Below are positions 44,935 through 59,917 of a DNA stretch of 64,000 bases, piece after piece. How positions within the stretch are numbered: position 1 is the first letter of the stretch; each line of letters starts with the position of its first letter. Below the pieces are notes generated by a model. The model saw only the letters and a list, made by a program, of their open reading frames with translations, had not been told where the DNA came from and made no database searches. The stretch lies in assembly GCA_958295665.1 (NCBI GenBank), contig OY282560.1, positions 263,672,641 through 263,736,640 on the forward strand. Reading direction: 5' to 3'. The position numbers and the translations under genes are program-made. This stretch comes from Tipula vernalis (taxonomy: Eukaryota > Arthropoda > Insecta > Diptera > Tipulidae).

Positions 44935-46493
44935 CAGCCTTGGCCAAAAATATAAAGCACCCCTATCTATTAGCATTATATATTAATATTATGTCTTTCT
45001 AAACAATGGGTGTTAACGAACGAGTCATCCCACCGAATGCGACCCTTAATTATTGAAAATCACCAATTTTTGTTTTGTTTTAGGTTCTTAACAAGAAGTT
45101 GTAGCGTCGTACAATTTTTTTATTTTAGTTTTGTATTTGATCGTGTGCAGTCTTCACATAAAGTGTTTTAAATCAAAAAGAGTTTTCGTAAGTTTTTTGA
45201 GAAAAAAAGTGTGTTTGTGATAATTATGCCTAAAGCGTGCCAACTCAGTGAAGGAATAAGGGCACAAATTGTGTTGTTGAATTCCCAGGGTGTAAGCCAA
45301 ATTAAAATATCCCAAAAATTAAAATGCTCTCGTGGAGCAGTTCAATCTACATTGAAAAGGGTTAAAGAGACCGGGGACTATGCCTATAAACTACGCTTAG
45401 GCAGAAATTGTATCACTTCGGTAAGAGACGATCGACAAATTGTGCGAAAATCTCTCAAAAACCGAAGAAAAACATCTGCTGAGATAGCTGCAGAGCATTT
45501 AACAGAACAAGAAGTTCACATTTCGGCACGGACAGTTAGAAGAAGGCTCCTGCAAGCTGGATTGAAAGGTTGTAAAGCAAGAAAAAAACCTTTGCTCTCA
45601 CTTACCAACATAAAAAGTCGCTTGAGATGGGCTCGAGAACACAAACATTGGAATGACGTGGATTGGGCGAGAGTTGTTTGGTCAGATGAATCTACTTTTG
45701 AGGTAAATATAAAAAATAAATATTAAAAAATAATTAGTCAAAAAAAAAATAAAAAATTGTGCTATGTATTTTAAAAGAATTAATAGAGAAATTTATGTTA
45801 AATTTGATGGAATTCTTATAGATTTTTGGAACTCCTGGCGCAACCATCGTAAGAAGAAGAGTCGGGGAAGCATACAATCCTGATTGTATAGTGCCTACCG
45901 TAAAGCATGGAGGGGGTAAACAGATGGTGTGGGGTTGTATGGCATCATCAGGGGTGGGAAAACTGTTGTTTTGTGAGGGTCCGATGAACAGTACCAACTA
46001 TGTTACCATCCTCGAGGCTGCATTGAATGCCTCAATTCGGCAAATCTTTGGGGAAACGGATAGTTCTTCGATAATTTATCAACAGGATAATGCCCCCTGC
46101 CATACTTCCCGCGTTACGATGAGTTGGTTTCGAAAAAAACAAATTCGAGTCATGGACTGGCCCGCCCATTCACGAGACATAAATCCCATTGAAAATTTGT
46201 GGTCAATTTTAAAAAAAAAAATCAAGGATCGCAGTATGACTTCAAAGGAAGACCTCTAACGTGCGCTGACAGAGGAATGGAAAAATATATCGAGAAATAC
46301 CTGCGAAAAATTAGTACGGTCGATGAATAAAAGAGTCCTGGCTGTCATCAAAGCCAAAGGAGGACCTACAAAATACTAAAATTAATAAAATATAAAAAGT
46401 ATTTCCTAAAAATATTGAGTTTTAATTTTTGTCTTCATTCGTTTTGTAGATACTGCAATTTGGGAGGGGTGCTTTATAATTTTGGCCAAGCTG
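44935..46493 (+). mobile_element. Tc1-like transposon B, nearly complete (1559 bp)
   Basis: The ends are CAGCCTTGGCCAAAAATATA and, inverted, CAGCTTGGCCAAAATTATA, both followed by AAGCACCCC, so the inverted repeats are about 28 bp. TA flanks at 44933-44934 and 46494-46495. Removal of the element and one TA restores the integrase frame of the host Gypsy element. It carries one two-exon transposase with a single stop, the best preserved DNA transposon here. Confidence 0.93.
45226..46379 (+). pseudogene. Tc1-like DD34E transposase with intron, one nonsense codon
   Basis: ATG at 45226 (MPKACQLSEGIRAQIV). The N-terminal paired-type helix-turn-helix covers residues 1-110 (ISQKLKCSRGAVQSTLKR; HISARTVRRRLLQAGLKG). 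The first catalytic Asp is in VVWSDESTFE. A 119 bp intron (45703-45821, gtaaat...cttatag) splits the gene just after it. Exon 2 has GGGKQMVWGCMASSG, the second Asp in YQQDNAPCHTSR and the Glu in RDINPIENLWS, with 34 residues between them, which is DD34E. An in-frame TAA at 46257 precedes a normal tail (WKNISRNTCEKLVRSM..AKGGPTKY) ending at 46379; a C-to-T change from CAA would explain it. Apart from this stop the gene looks intact. The intron is inferred from splice sites and from the protein reading through. Confidence 0.92.
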
Positions 46494-47024
46494 TAGATAT
46501 ATTTCACATAAATAAATAAAAATTTGTAACAATAATCGATAAATTTTCAAAATTTTTCACAATAACTCCAATAATAAAATCAAATCCTGAACAAATGATC
46601 AAGGTTTTAACAAATTTCATGGGAAACCATGGAACACCACGAAAATTGGTAATGGATGGCGGCAACGAATTTATTTCAAAAATATTCAAAGAATTATTAA
46701 AATCACACAAGATAGAAGCCCATTATACAACACCAGTTAATTCTACGGGAAACGCCCCAATAGAAAGAGTACATTCAACAATAGTAGAGATTTATAGGGT
46801 ACTCGCTTCACAAAATCTCGACAAACCAACAAACGACATAATACAAGAATGCTCAATAGTATATAACAACTCAATATATTCTTCAACGAAAATGACGCCG
46901 TTTGAGTTAAAAAACGGACACTATCAAAAAGAACAGATTTTTCCAAAACAAACGCCAGAAAAACTATCGGAACATATTGAAGAACGTAACAAAAACTATA
47001 CAAAATTGTGCAACCTCATACATA

Positions 47025-48329
<1,305 letters not shown>

Positions 48330-48365
48330 TATAGTATGAGAAACAATAGGGCAAAAGAAGCATTA

Positions 48366-49500
<1,135 letters not shown>

Positions 49501-49729
49501 TAATAAACAAACTAAATAAAAAAGGAGTAGAACCTAGAAAATTCAAGGTAGGACAAATAGTATATAAAAAAGGTAATAGGAGAGAAAAATAGACAACCCA
49601 TATAGTACACACATTATAAAAAAAGATAACAAAGTGACAATTACAGACGCAACAAACAAAAAAATTCATAAAACAAAAATTAAAAACCCAATACTAACAG
49701 AATCAAACTAATATCAAATACTACTTTTA

Positions 49730-51255
49730 GGATATCAATAATCCAACTAGTACACTTATTACACATAATAAATACAACATCATATATGTACACCCAATAT
49801 AAATACACGATAAATACAACAGCATATTAATTACCCAAAACACAAATAATTTGATAAAACATGTAGGTATAATTACAGATAATAAAAAACTAGGAGACAT
49901 TTTTGGTACATGAACCAGAAGAATTGGAAAACAAATACAAAAATTACAAGAAACATTAAAACTTTTGAATCCAAAAGAACGCTCAAAAAGAGAAATTCAC
50001 ATTATATTCGGAAATATTGAGCAAGCAGACATGACATAAATACAATTAGCATTAGACAAAATACACACTAACGAAAACTTATTTGGTAATAAAATAAATG
50101 AGCAAATAAACATTAATAATGAAATGATTACCAGATTTAGAAAAATCGAGGAGCTTATAGCAAATGAAGGAAGATTACTTACACAGGCAATAAACGAAAA
50201 CACCAAAAATAACAAGATGATAGAAAACGCACTAATTTTCGAACAAAGTCTACATCACTTAGAAAACAATATAGAAGAGTTACAGAACCATTTAGATAAT
50301 ATTTTGGACTCCATAACGTTAGCTAAACAAAACTATATTTCTCATTATTTGTTAACAAAAAATGAAACTAATATGATCATTTCTACTTTAGAAGATCAAG
50401 GAATTGTTATTCACTCAGAACATCAGTTATTTCAATTTTTGAAAATTAATATTTTATACCGGAAACCGCTCATCGTTTTTTCAATATCAATACCAAAATT
50501 TTCATCGGAAAAATTCAATCAATTCCAAATTTTCCCAACAACAATTAATAAAACATCCCATATTCATATTCCAGAACATTTCCTAATCCTAAACCCACAA
50601 AATATAAAATTCTTGCAACACCCATGCAACGAAATCCAGGAGAAATATTACTGCAATGAATCAGATTTAAAAGACATAGAAGATAAATGTATATCTAACA
50701 TAATTAGAAATAAACCAGCTGATTGCGACATTATACAAAACCCAGTAAAAGAAACCATTAACGTATTACATAAACAATATATGGTATAGCAATAAATTCA
50801 AATACAAATCAAGAATTTTCCACGACATGTGGAGTACAGAAAACCAAAGAAATTCCAAACACAGCATTAACCAAATTTTATAATTGTTCAGTTAACATAG
50901 CAGGCATAAACTTCAACACCAAGAAATAAAATATACCAGCTTGTTTAACATAGAACCATACCACGAGATAAAAATAAACAACTCTGTAAAACAAATAGAA
51001 CTTCCTACGTTAGCAAATTGGACAATAACAAACATGGAAAGGATGAAGGAATTTCACAAAATAACCATACCAATCCAGCATCACCAAGTTGCTTGGTCTA
51101 TCACAACAATCATTATTTTTTCAATAATCATTTATTTATGTATAATTAGATACTGCCCAACGTGTACACCTTGTGCATGGTACAGATCAATAAGGAAGTC
51201 AAATGATTTCATCATTTCAACAACTATTAAAGATGTTGAGGACAACATCCATCAT
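49730..51255 (+). pseudogene. Errantivirus-type env-like pseudogene, truncated
   Basis: Frames at about 49850-50040, 50041-50789 and 50941-51255 together resemble the env-like ORF3 of insect Gypsy elements. There is an ectodomain with long helical, Asn/Gln/Glu-rich segments (KIEELIANEGRLLTQAINE near 50140), a Cys-containing part (50620-50740), and near the C-terminus a hydrophobic membrane anchor (SITTIIIFSIIIYLCII, about 51100-51150) followed by a short Cys-rich cytoplasmic tail. Several stops and shifts occur, and the 3' end is cut off by the Tc1-like inverted repeat. Identified by position after integrase and by the anchor, not by a specific domain match. Non-functional. Confidence 0.7.
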
Positions 51256-51444
51256 TTTTTTTTAGACACCTTTTGTTTTACTCAAAAAAGTCATAAAACA
51301 ACAAAATAAAATAAAACGGTTTCCAGTATCGAAAAGAAAACAAAATTTCCTTCAACTAGAAACAAAATTTTTATTTTGAAAGGTGTTATTTCACCAAGAT
51401 ACAAGCGTTCAAATCTTCTGTTCCGTTTTTTAATTGGCGCAGTG

Positions 51445-54349
51445 TACATTTAAACGCAAAAAGTCACAAAAAGTCAATAAAACGTCAGAGAAATGTCAAC
51501 GTCACAGAAATGGGAATATCCTGCTATTAATAAAAGCTTACTAGATATTTTTTTAATATTGTCGATTCTAATGACGTATTAAATCAAATTAGTTTCCGGT
51601 CAGGTTAGGTTAAACAGCATATAAATTCAAAAAATGTACGCAATATTTTACATAATGACAATACAATTTTTTTTAACGTTTTTTTTTCATTTTATAGCTT
51701 TAAATCATTATGGGGCATGCGGCATGTTTGATCAAGTTCATCAATATTTAATTAAAATTTAAATTAAAATACATATTGTGACGATTATGGCCATCATAAA
51801 ACAAGTTCACGTTATGATCAACGACAGCTCAGATGGTTGGCGCGAAGTTTGAACATAAAGGTCGATGGTTCGATGCTGGTCGTAGCCCATGTTTTTATTA
51901 CAATTATTTATTGTGGACATCGAAACATGTTTGTACATCACGTACAAAGGGAGGCGTGGTTCTAGTGATTGATGAACAAAATGAACAACAACACAAATAC
52001 ATACACACGGCCCCTCGACAATAATGAATGAAGATGATTATGACGAGCCATAAACGATATTTCCAGATGATTATGTATCATAAACAGAATAACCAGGAAT
52101 GAAGATGATTTATGACACGCAATAATTATTAAACTGGTATATTAACACGACCGAGACAAGCGGGGAACTGTTTTTGGTTAATTTTAAATCGTTTAACAAG
52201 TGAAATAAATCTATTGTCAAAAATAGCCCCCAACAGTGGCAAGCGGAAACTAAGGTAATTTAAAGAATTACAGTAAAAGCAAATATTAAAGTGTATAAAA
52301 GTAAAGTGAAATAAAGTCGAGTCAAGTGACACAAAAGTACACAGTGTTTTTAATTGGAAAATCCAGATGAACTCAGAAGGCCTGTTCGTAACAATATTAA
52401 TGATTTGTTGTTTTAATTTTTTTTCAATCCACAAATTTTTGTTTACTTGGTTTGGTTTTTATAGTTTTTAAAACATTACATTTCCATTTAACAAGAGACA
52501 TAAAGACACTGCTTTAATCAAATAAATTTCGTAAATACGTCAATTCCGTGACGTGCGTCATCGAAAGGGATCACCAACAAACTTTACTCAAAAAATTTGA
52601 AACGTAATAACTTGCAAAGTTTTACAGCTAGATCCCTAGGATCCCTAAAATGGATTTTTTGCGATAATTTTACATAAATAAACCGAATTATTCGGCCGGT
52701 TATTTGCCGACACAACACATTGTATTTTGTAATTTTGGTAGCCAATGCCGTAATTTGTAATAAAATATGTTTGACCATTTTTTTGCACAGCACTGTTTCT
52801 AGGTACTTACCTAATTTTCATAACGTATATTTTCAATATCAATTATTGTTCTCTTTAAATTATAGCATTAAGAATTATAAATACTAGACAAGATTTTTAT
52901 TTTTACAAGTTTTTTCTTTATTTCGTTTCATATAATTCATTGAATTTAATATAATTTCATTATTCTTATAATTAGCTATAATTATTATTTTGTCTTTGTT
53001 AAAATATTTAATAAATAAATATATCTTTTAATTCCTATTTAAGTTAGTTATTTATTATTTATTAACTATGTTTATAATAATTTAATTGTTTCTATTATAT
53101 AATTTAATTTTGTTGAATTAATTATACCAATATTAATATATATTTATATTTATTTATTTATCGGTTGGATTTGTTTGTTTGTGTACTAAAATAAGTTTTG
53201 TTTATTGAAATACCAATTTGTTTATCTAAAAATATCATTTCTATATTAAATTTATTTTACTATTTTATTATGTTTATTTAATTTGTTGTGTGTTCGGTTG
53301 TGCGTGTTCACCATATACATACATACATTCTTACCTCTTTAATTTATTTGTGCTGAATGCAGCGATTTCGTAAAACATTTTTTTTTCTGAATTAAATAAA
53401 ATAAATTAAAACAAATAATTATTATATAAGTAAGAAAATTAAATTGTATACAAATATTTTTTATTATTATTATGTTTTGTGTTATTTATTTATTATTTGT
53501 TATAAATATAAAGCTGCTACGTTTATATTTTAATTATTTATATTGTATATTATTTATTTATTTGTGTGTTTTGTATTTGAAATTATTAATTTTTATATTT
53601 ATGCAATTAATGACCAATTTATTATTTTCTGTTGACAATTTATTATTTTTAAATTAAAACAAAGAAATAATTCATATGTAAAATAAAAATATTTCCTGAA
53701 AATAATTAATAAAAATGTTTGCTGACATTTTTGATTTTAAATACAAAAAATTTACTAATGCTTTTATTCAAATTTATTTTTATTTTTAAATAAATAAATA
53801 TAAGTTATTAATAAATAATGGCCGGAATATAAAAATATTATGATTTTTCATTTAATTTAGTTTTAAATAAAATATATCATTTACTTAGTATTTACAATTA
53901 TTTACTTATTGTAATTATAATAAAATTACTAAATTAATATTTTTAAAACATATTTGAATTTATTTATTTGTAATTTAAAAGCTGTATAAAAAGCATTGTT
54001 ATTTACGGTTTATCAATAAATTTATTTATTTATTATTAACAAAAATAAATACATTTATATGGATTATTTATAACATATATTTAATTTATTGTTGTTCGTT
54101 TGTTTTTATCGTAGTAAAACATCAAATTAATTGTTATTATTAACTGTTGTACTAGCAGTACTTGCTAGTTTTAATAACATTATATTAAAATTTTTTAATT
54201 ATATCTTTTTTGTTAGGTTTATTTATTTTTATTTTTTTGTTTGTGGGTTTAAAAAGTTTTTATGATTGAGGGTGTCAGTGTGCTTTTTTTTATTTGTTTA
54301 GGTGGAGTTAATGATTTGTTTGATTAATTTAATTAAATTTTTAATACAA
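51445..54349. other. AT-rich sequence with one tRNA-like SINE head, no gene
   Basis: 53000-54300 is extremely AT-rich. At about 51816-51890 a tRNA-like stretch has an A-box-like agctcagatggttggcgcg and a B-box-like ggttcgatgc, with outer acgac/gtcgt pairing but poor anticodon and T stems, so it is a tRNA-derived SINE or tRNA relic rather than a tRNA gene. Near 52210-52400, agcccccaacagtggcaagcgg and aaagtg-rich text resembles a retroelement leader, unproved. Confidence 0.4.
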
Positions 54350-54590
54350 CCCCTTAAGGACCGAATTTTTTTCAAATAATATTATTGTAAAAATAAAATA
54401 GATAATAAAATAAATAATAATATTATATAGTAATAATAATAATTTGTTATTAGATTATTTTCACAAGTTATTTCGGGCAAATACATAACGGAACATACAA
54501 TATGTGGCCGGCCGAGTTAACTCGGGCACGGTCTTTTTGGACCATATATGTAGTATGTCCCGAGATATCTCGGGTCTGGTCCTTAAGGGG
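54350..54590. mobile_element. TTAA-type MITE (241 bp), piggyBac-like
   Basis: The ends are CCCCTTAAGGACC and, inverted, CCCCTTAAGGACC. A TTAA follows on the right (54591-54594); the left flank is TACAA, a degraded TTAA. The right half holds two perfect palindromes, CCGAGTTAACTCGG (54512-54525) and CCCGAGATATCTCGGG (54559-54574). No coding sequence. TTAA duplication and CCC ends suggest the piggyBac superfamily. Confidence 0.75.
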
Positions 54591-54594
54591 TTAA

Positions 54595-55397
54595 GGAGTC
54601 CGTCACAAAAAATAACTTCTCTGCTCCTTACTGTTCAATGTGCAATTATAATTCTTAGGTTTGATAATTTCACCGTTCATTTATTTTTCCACTAGGATTC
54701 GAAAGCTTTTATCAGAATCAAGTTTTCTTTCAATTTATAACTATCAAACTTAAATTAAGAGTAAATACCTTGTTTATTTTAATATCGAACAGATGAGATG
54801 AGAACTTTAAATTATTTGGGTTTATTTACGTTTAGCCTATGTAATAAATATTTTTTTTATTTAAAAAGCCAACCTAATCTTCTTCAATTTTTACAAACCA
54901 CCTTATTTTTTTAAGAAAATAATGTTACTAACCATATTTTCTCTACTTAGAAAAATTTGGAATATTTGTTACTATTTTGGTGTTTCAACTAAATAATCAG
55001 TCATATATCTACGTTCCGAAGAAGCCCAATTTCAAAATTAAGATTTCACTCGAGCTAATCCAATGAATAAGAAAAATCTAAAAACTTCATGACTTTGTCA
55101 TTGGAGTTGCGGTTGTTTGAAAGTATACGACTTTTTACTACTCCTACTTACATAGAGTCTCGTCAAAATGAGAAAGATGAATGTAAATTAGCCATTAACG
55201 TGATAAGCTATAAATTATTTACATACATATTCATGATATCTGGTTAAGACGTAGTGTTAACATTTTTAAAATTCTTACGTCAGTTTATTCAGAAACAATT
55301 TTCAATCTATTCAATCTACACTCAGAAACAATTTTCAATCTATATTACGTATGCTGCAGCCTGCGGAACAAAGGTATATCAAAGACGGGTCCCATTA
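54595..55397. other. Intergenic sequence, no gene recognised
   Basis: Read on both strands. One 26 bp near-repeat (cagaaacaattttcaatctat at 55288 and 55322). No motif. Confidence 0.5.
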
Positions 55398-55890
55398 TTT
55401 GAAACGCGATATTTTAAAACGCGATTTGACAAACGCGATATTTCAAAACGCGATAGATACAAAACGCGATGTGGTACAAAACGCGATTTTTCAAAACGCG
55501 ATACGGTACAAAGCGCGATATGATACAAAATGCGTGATATGGTACAAAACGCGATATATTACAAAACGCGATAATTCAAAACACGATATTGCACAACGCG
55601 ATGAGGTACAAAACGCGGTATTTCAAAACACATATAGTGCCATCGTACATTTTTTTAAATGAAAATATCATGAAATATCGCGTTTTGTACCATATCGCGT
55701 TTTGAAATATCGCATTTGGAAATATCGCATTTTGTACCATATCGCGTTGTGTACCATATCACATTTTGAAATATCGCGTTTTGTACCATTAACACGTTTT
55801 GAAATATCGCGTTTTGTACTTTATCTCGTTGCGTCACATCGCGTTTTAAAATATTGCGTTTTGAAATATCGCGTTTCGAGCGGATCCTAT
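55398..55890. repeat. Inverted array of 16-18 bp CGCG-containing repeats (foldback)
   Basis: The left arm (55398-55640) has about 15 tandem units of the form AAAACGCGATATggtac or AAAACGCGATATttc. The right arm (55668-55885) has about 13 units of the reverse complement ATATCGCGTTTTG. A spacer of roughly 30 bp separates them. Near-copies of tatcaaagac.g..cccatt flank the whole structure on both sides (55376 and 55887). Any reading frames here follow the repeat and are not genes. Confidence 0.9.
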
Positions 55891-55988
55891 CAAAGACAGT
55901 ACCCATTTAAAAAAAAAATCACTTGAATAAAACTGCGTTTTACAATAACTAATATGTTGTTCTTATTTCACGACATATAACCTCGTCT

Positions 55989-56886
55989 TATGGGCCAATT
56001 TCGATGTTGTCAGTCATGTCCAATCTCTTTGAGAAGTTTCTAGTAAAAAGATTAAATCCTATAATCGAGAGTATAAACTTGATCCCAAATCATCGGTTCG
56101 GTTTTCACAACCAACACTCAACAATTGATCAAGTACACAGAATAGCCAGTATAATTGAGAAAGAATTACAGGAGAAAAAGGTCTGTTCAACACTATTTCT
56201 AGACGTTCCACAAGCGTTTGATAGAGTTTGGCATGAAGGACTTAACCACAAGTTAAGAAATTTCTACCAATGGAATTTGCTAAATTATTGGAATCTTTCT
56301 TGAAAGATAGGTTCTCCAGGATTAAGATAGATGATACCTTTTCGGAATTGAAAGAATTAAACGTAGGCGTTCCACAGGGTAGTGTATTAGGGCCGGTTTT
56401 ATAGCTACTACACACTTATGATCTTCCTACGTCAGAAAACAACACAGCGGCGACTTTTGCAGATTACATCAACTTTACATAAATCTGGAAATAATTCCGC
56501 ATGCGAACACAGGTAAGTATGTATATCGGCATGACCCTGGATGCTAAACTATGATCGGAAGCACACGTCAAGAAGAAAAGTGAAGAATTACGACTTAAAT
56601 ACAGAAAAATGTATTGGCTGTTGGGAAGGAACTCTTCTTTATCAACATACAACAAGCTTCTACTTGAAAAGCAAATATTGAAACCGATTTGGATTTATGG
56701 TATTCAGCTTTGGGGTTGTACCAAACAGAGCAACAGATGGTATTTAGGAACATCGTTGATGCACCTTGGTATGTCAGGAAGAATGACCTCCATAGGGACC
56801 TTAAAGTGAACCTCGTCTTAAATGAAATCCAGGAAAAAGCGCGGAGACATAAAGAAAGACTACTGTATTTTATTTTACTAGAGTAA
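55989..56886 (+). pseudogene. 5'-truncated Jockey ORF2 fragment
   Basis: Starts within the reverse transcriptase at GPISMLSVMSNLFEKFLVKR. It continues with FGFHNQHSTIDQVHRI and FLDVPQAFDRVWHEGL, then a shift, GVPQGSVLGPVL followed by a stop at 56403, and FADYINFT where FADD is expected. An internal deletion near 56490 removes the palm-to-thumb part. The C-terminal region (KYRKMYWLLGRNS, YGIQLWGCTKQSN, VDAPWYVRKNDLHRDL) ends in a stop at 56886. It resembles, but is clearly diverged from, ORF2 at 12930-15608, so it is an older relative. Dead. Confidence 0.9.
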
Positions 56887-57254
56887 AAGAAAGTAAAAAA
56901 AAAAGATTAAATTTAATGTTTTTCATATCAATTCGAAAATGCTAAATTTTAATATTTTCCACATTAGTTTACAGCAATTCCAATATATGTAATACTTACC
57001 TCAATAAGTCTCGATAAGTTGCGTATGTGTAAAATGTTAATTTTATATTATTATTAATGATAGTTGCTATAATATTTTAATATTATATCTGTTTCTTACT
57101 AATATTACGTCATATGTTCCTACTACAACATGAGAGAAAAGGGGGGATTTATTTGGTATATACTTCTAATATAAGGCCAAATTTTATTGTAAATAATGGG
57201 TACTGTTTTAAGCAACAAACAACGCAGCAACTATTGCAAGATCAGATTGATGAA

Positions 57255-58790
57255 AATTAATAGCCTTAGGTGTCGAGTATAGGGAGTAGGGATTGTCGCA
57301 CGATGCCACTGGTGGAGAACAATAGCCTAAAGTGTCGTGAATGAAATGGTGTATACCACTTTTCGCAACGGTTGTGAGGAATACCAAATTTGATTTTTTT
57401 TTTGTTATGTCATAACATGAAAATCACAGTGATTGTCACAAGATGCCATTAGTAGAGAATAATAGCCTTAAGTGTCGTGAATTTCACAGTCTATAACGCA
57501 TTTTTCAACGATGTGGAGGAATACGAAATTTTTTTTTTGTTACGTCATATCAATTCTGCTCGTTTTATTTATTGTTCAAACCTATAACATGGATTACACC
57601 AAAGGGATTGTCGTAAGATACCATTAGTGTGGAATAATAACCTTAAGAGTCCTGAATTTAATGTTGTAGACCACATTTCTCAACGGTGGGGAGGAATACC
57701 AAATTTGATTTTTTTTGTTACGTCATACCGCTTTTGCTCGGTTGAGTAATTTATAGAATATGACAGGAAATGTCGCACAATGCCACTGGTGGAGAATAAT
57801 AGCCCTATGTCCCCTGAATCAAGTGATGTATACCACATTTCTCAACGACGGGGAGGAATACCAAATTTTAATTTTTGTGTTACGTCATATCGATTCTGCT
57901 CGTTTTATTTATTGTTCAAACCCTTGCCTTATGCCATTAGTGGAGAATAATAGCCTCAAGTGCCGTGAATCTAACAGTGTACACCGCATTTCTCAACGGT
58001 GGGGAGAAATATCAAATTTTAATTTTATTGGTTGCGATCCCATTACCTGAGTAGTGTACTTAAATCTGTGTAGTTTATTTTTGAATTCCAAACACTGTTC
58101 ATCGTAGAGATTGCTCTCTGGATCTGAGTAAGCCATTACATTAGTATGCATTTATTGGATAATAGATGTGGTCGTCATATTAGCGCAACAAAAAAATTAA
58201 AATTTTGTCTTTCTCCCCACCTTTGAGACATGTGCTATACATCATTTGATTCAGGATACCTAGGGCTATACACTGTTAGATTCACGGGACTTAAGGCTAT
58301 TATTCGCCATTAATGGCATCTTGCGACAATCCCTGTGATATTCATGTTATTGGTTTAAACATAAAATTACTCAAACATGCAAAAGTCTTATGACGTAATA
58401 AAAAAAAATTAAAATTTGGTATTCTTCCTCACCGTTGAGAAATGCGGTATACACTGTTAGATTCACGGCACTTAAGGCTATTATTCGCCATTAATGGTTT
58501 GAACAATAAAATAAAACGAGTAGAATCGATGACGTAACAAAAAAATTAAAATTTGGTATTCCTCCTTAACGTTGAGAAATGCGGTATACACTGTTAGATT
58601 CACGGCACTTTACAGGCGACAATCCCTGTGATATTCATGTTATTGGTTTGAACAATAAATTACTTAAACGAGCAGGATCGATACGACTTATTAAAAAAAA
58701 AAATTAATCTGGGATTTCTCCCCACCGTTGAGAAGTGGTATACACCATATGATTTACGTCACTTTATTTAAACTATTACTGCTAATCGTT
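57255..58790. repeat. Inverted array of 140-180 bp tandem repeats (foldback-like)
   Basis: The left arm 57255-58045 holds about five direct units, each with gattgtcgca, gccattagtggagaataata, a gtgaatctaacagtg block, tttctcaacggtggggagga and gttacgtcatat. The shared agaataatagcc block falls near 57315, 57455, 57635, 57792 and 57940. The right arm 58165-58790 holds about four units in reverse complement (tattattcgccattaatgg; cattcctc...accgttgagaaatgcggtat). The loop is about 115 bp. Organisation as inverted arms made of tandem repeats is that of Foldback-type elements. No transposase is visible. Confidence 0.88.
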
Positions 58791-59397
58791 CTCGAAAATA
58801 TATTATTCTTGTCAAACAATTCTAAATCCTATTTTGTATTATTTTTTTTTTGTTATAAACTTCACACTTTAATATTTCACTCAAAATTCTTATTGGAATT
58901 TTATTAACAGTGTAGTTTCTAATACATGCTTATAATTTGTTATTTGTTATAAATTTCACATCCAAGATACAATTTAATATTTTGATAAAAAATTTTTTGC
59001 TTAATACGAAGCTTCTGCAATTTTTAAGTACACCTTTCTGAATTTAAAATGATAAAGTTGTACCAGCTGAATCAAATATATTTATAAAAATCACACCTAC
59101 ATATTGGATAAATTAGATTTTCGAATTATTATAACTTTAATAAATAAAAATTAGGACACTATTTCCATATAACTCCACTTAGCTAATTTTTGTTATATAT
59201 TTATTTTACATGGTACACTTTCTGTTCGCTTTACCCTTATGTCTATAACCGGCTACTAGGGTAACCCATTTGATTTAAAAATGCTCGTAAATTTTTAATT
59301 TTGAGTTACTTGCTTCTAACTCTTCTATCTTTAAAATCACAATTTTTTATCGATTTTCGAATTGTTCGATCGAACAAAGTAGATTTGTTGGTTATAG
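58791..59397. other. AT-rich sequence, no gene recognised
   Basis: No motif, no clear repeat. Confidence 0.5.
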
Positions 59398-59871
59398 CAG
59401 AACCATCTTGATGTAAATAGAACCGGCATGTGAAAAATGAACTCAAAATAAGGGAAATAGAAAAAATAAAATATAATTTATTTTTATAGAGTTTGTATGA
59501 AAAAACGCGATTTCGATTGACGATAAAACATGAATAAAAAGTTCAACCCAGTTAAATAATTTTTTCTGAAATCACTAAAAAACAACTCAATGTCTCACTC
59601 ATTTAAAATACAAAATCTCAAATTTAACTATTTTACAGTGATAACGATGAACACAACTATGACCCCCTGTTGAGAGTGCAGAATCCATGGGCCGACCCAC
59701 CTTTCATGTCAGCACTATAGGTTGGCATGAAGCAATGCAATGTGCAGGTGGTTTATACAAAGCGGGTCTATAGCCGTACGTCCTCGATTTGGCTAATACT
59801 GCGTAAAGTAGGACGGTAAAATTAACTGCGAAAGAGTTGGGAGTGCCTTGAGCCCCAGAAAAGATTGCATA

Positions 59872-59917
<46 letters not shown>

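Noticed and set aside
51821..51890. Functional tRNA gene
   Set aside because: Anticodon and T stems do not pair properly; better described as a tRNA-derived repeat.
55254..55926. Arg/Asp/Lys-rich frames such as those reading TKRD repeats
   Set aside because: They are translations of the CGCG inverted repeat array in different frames.
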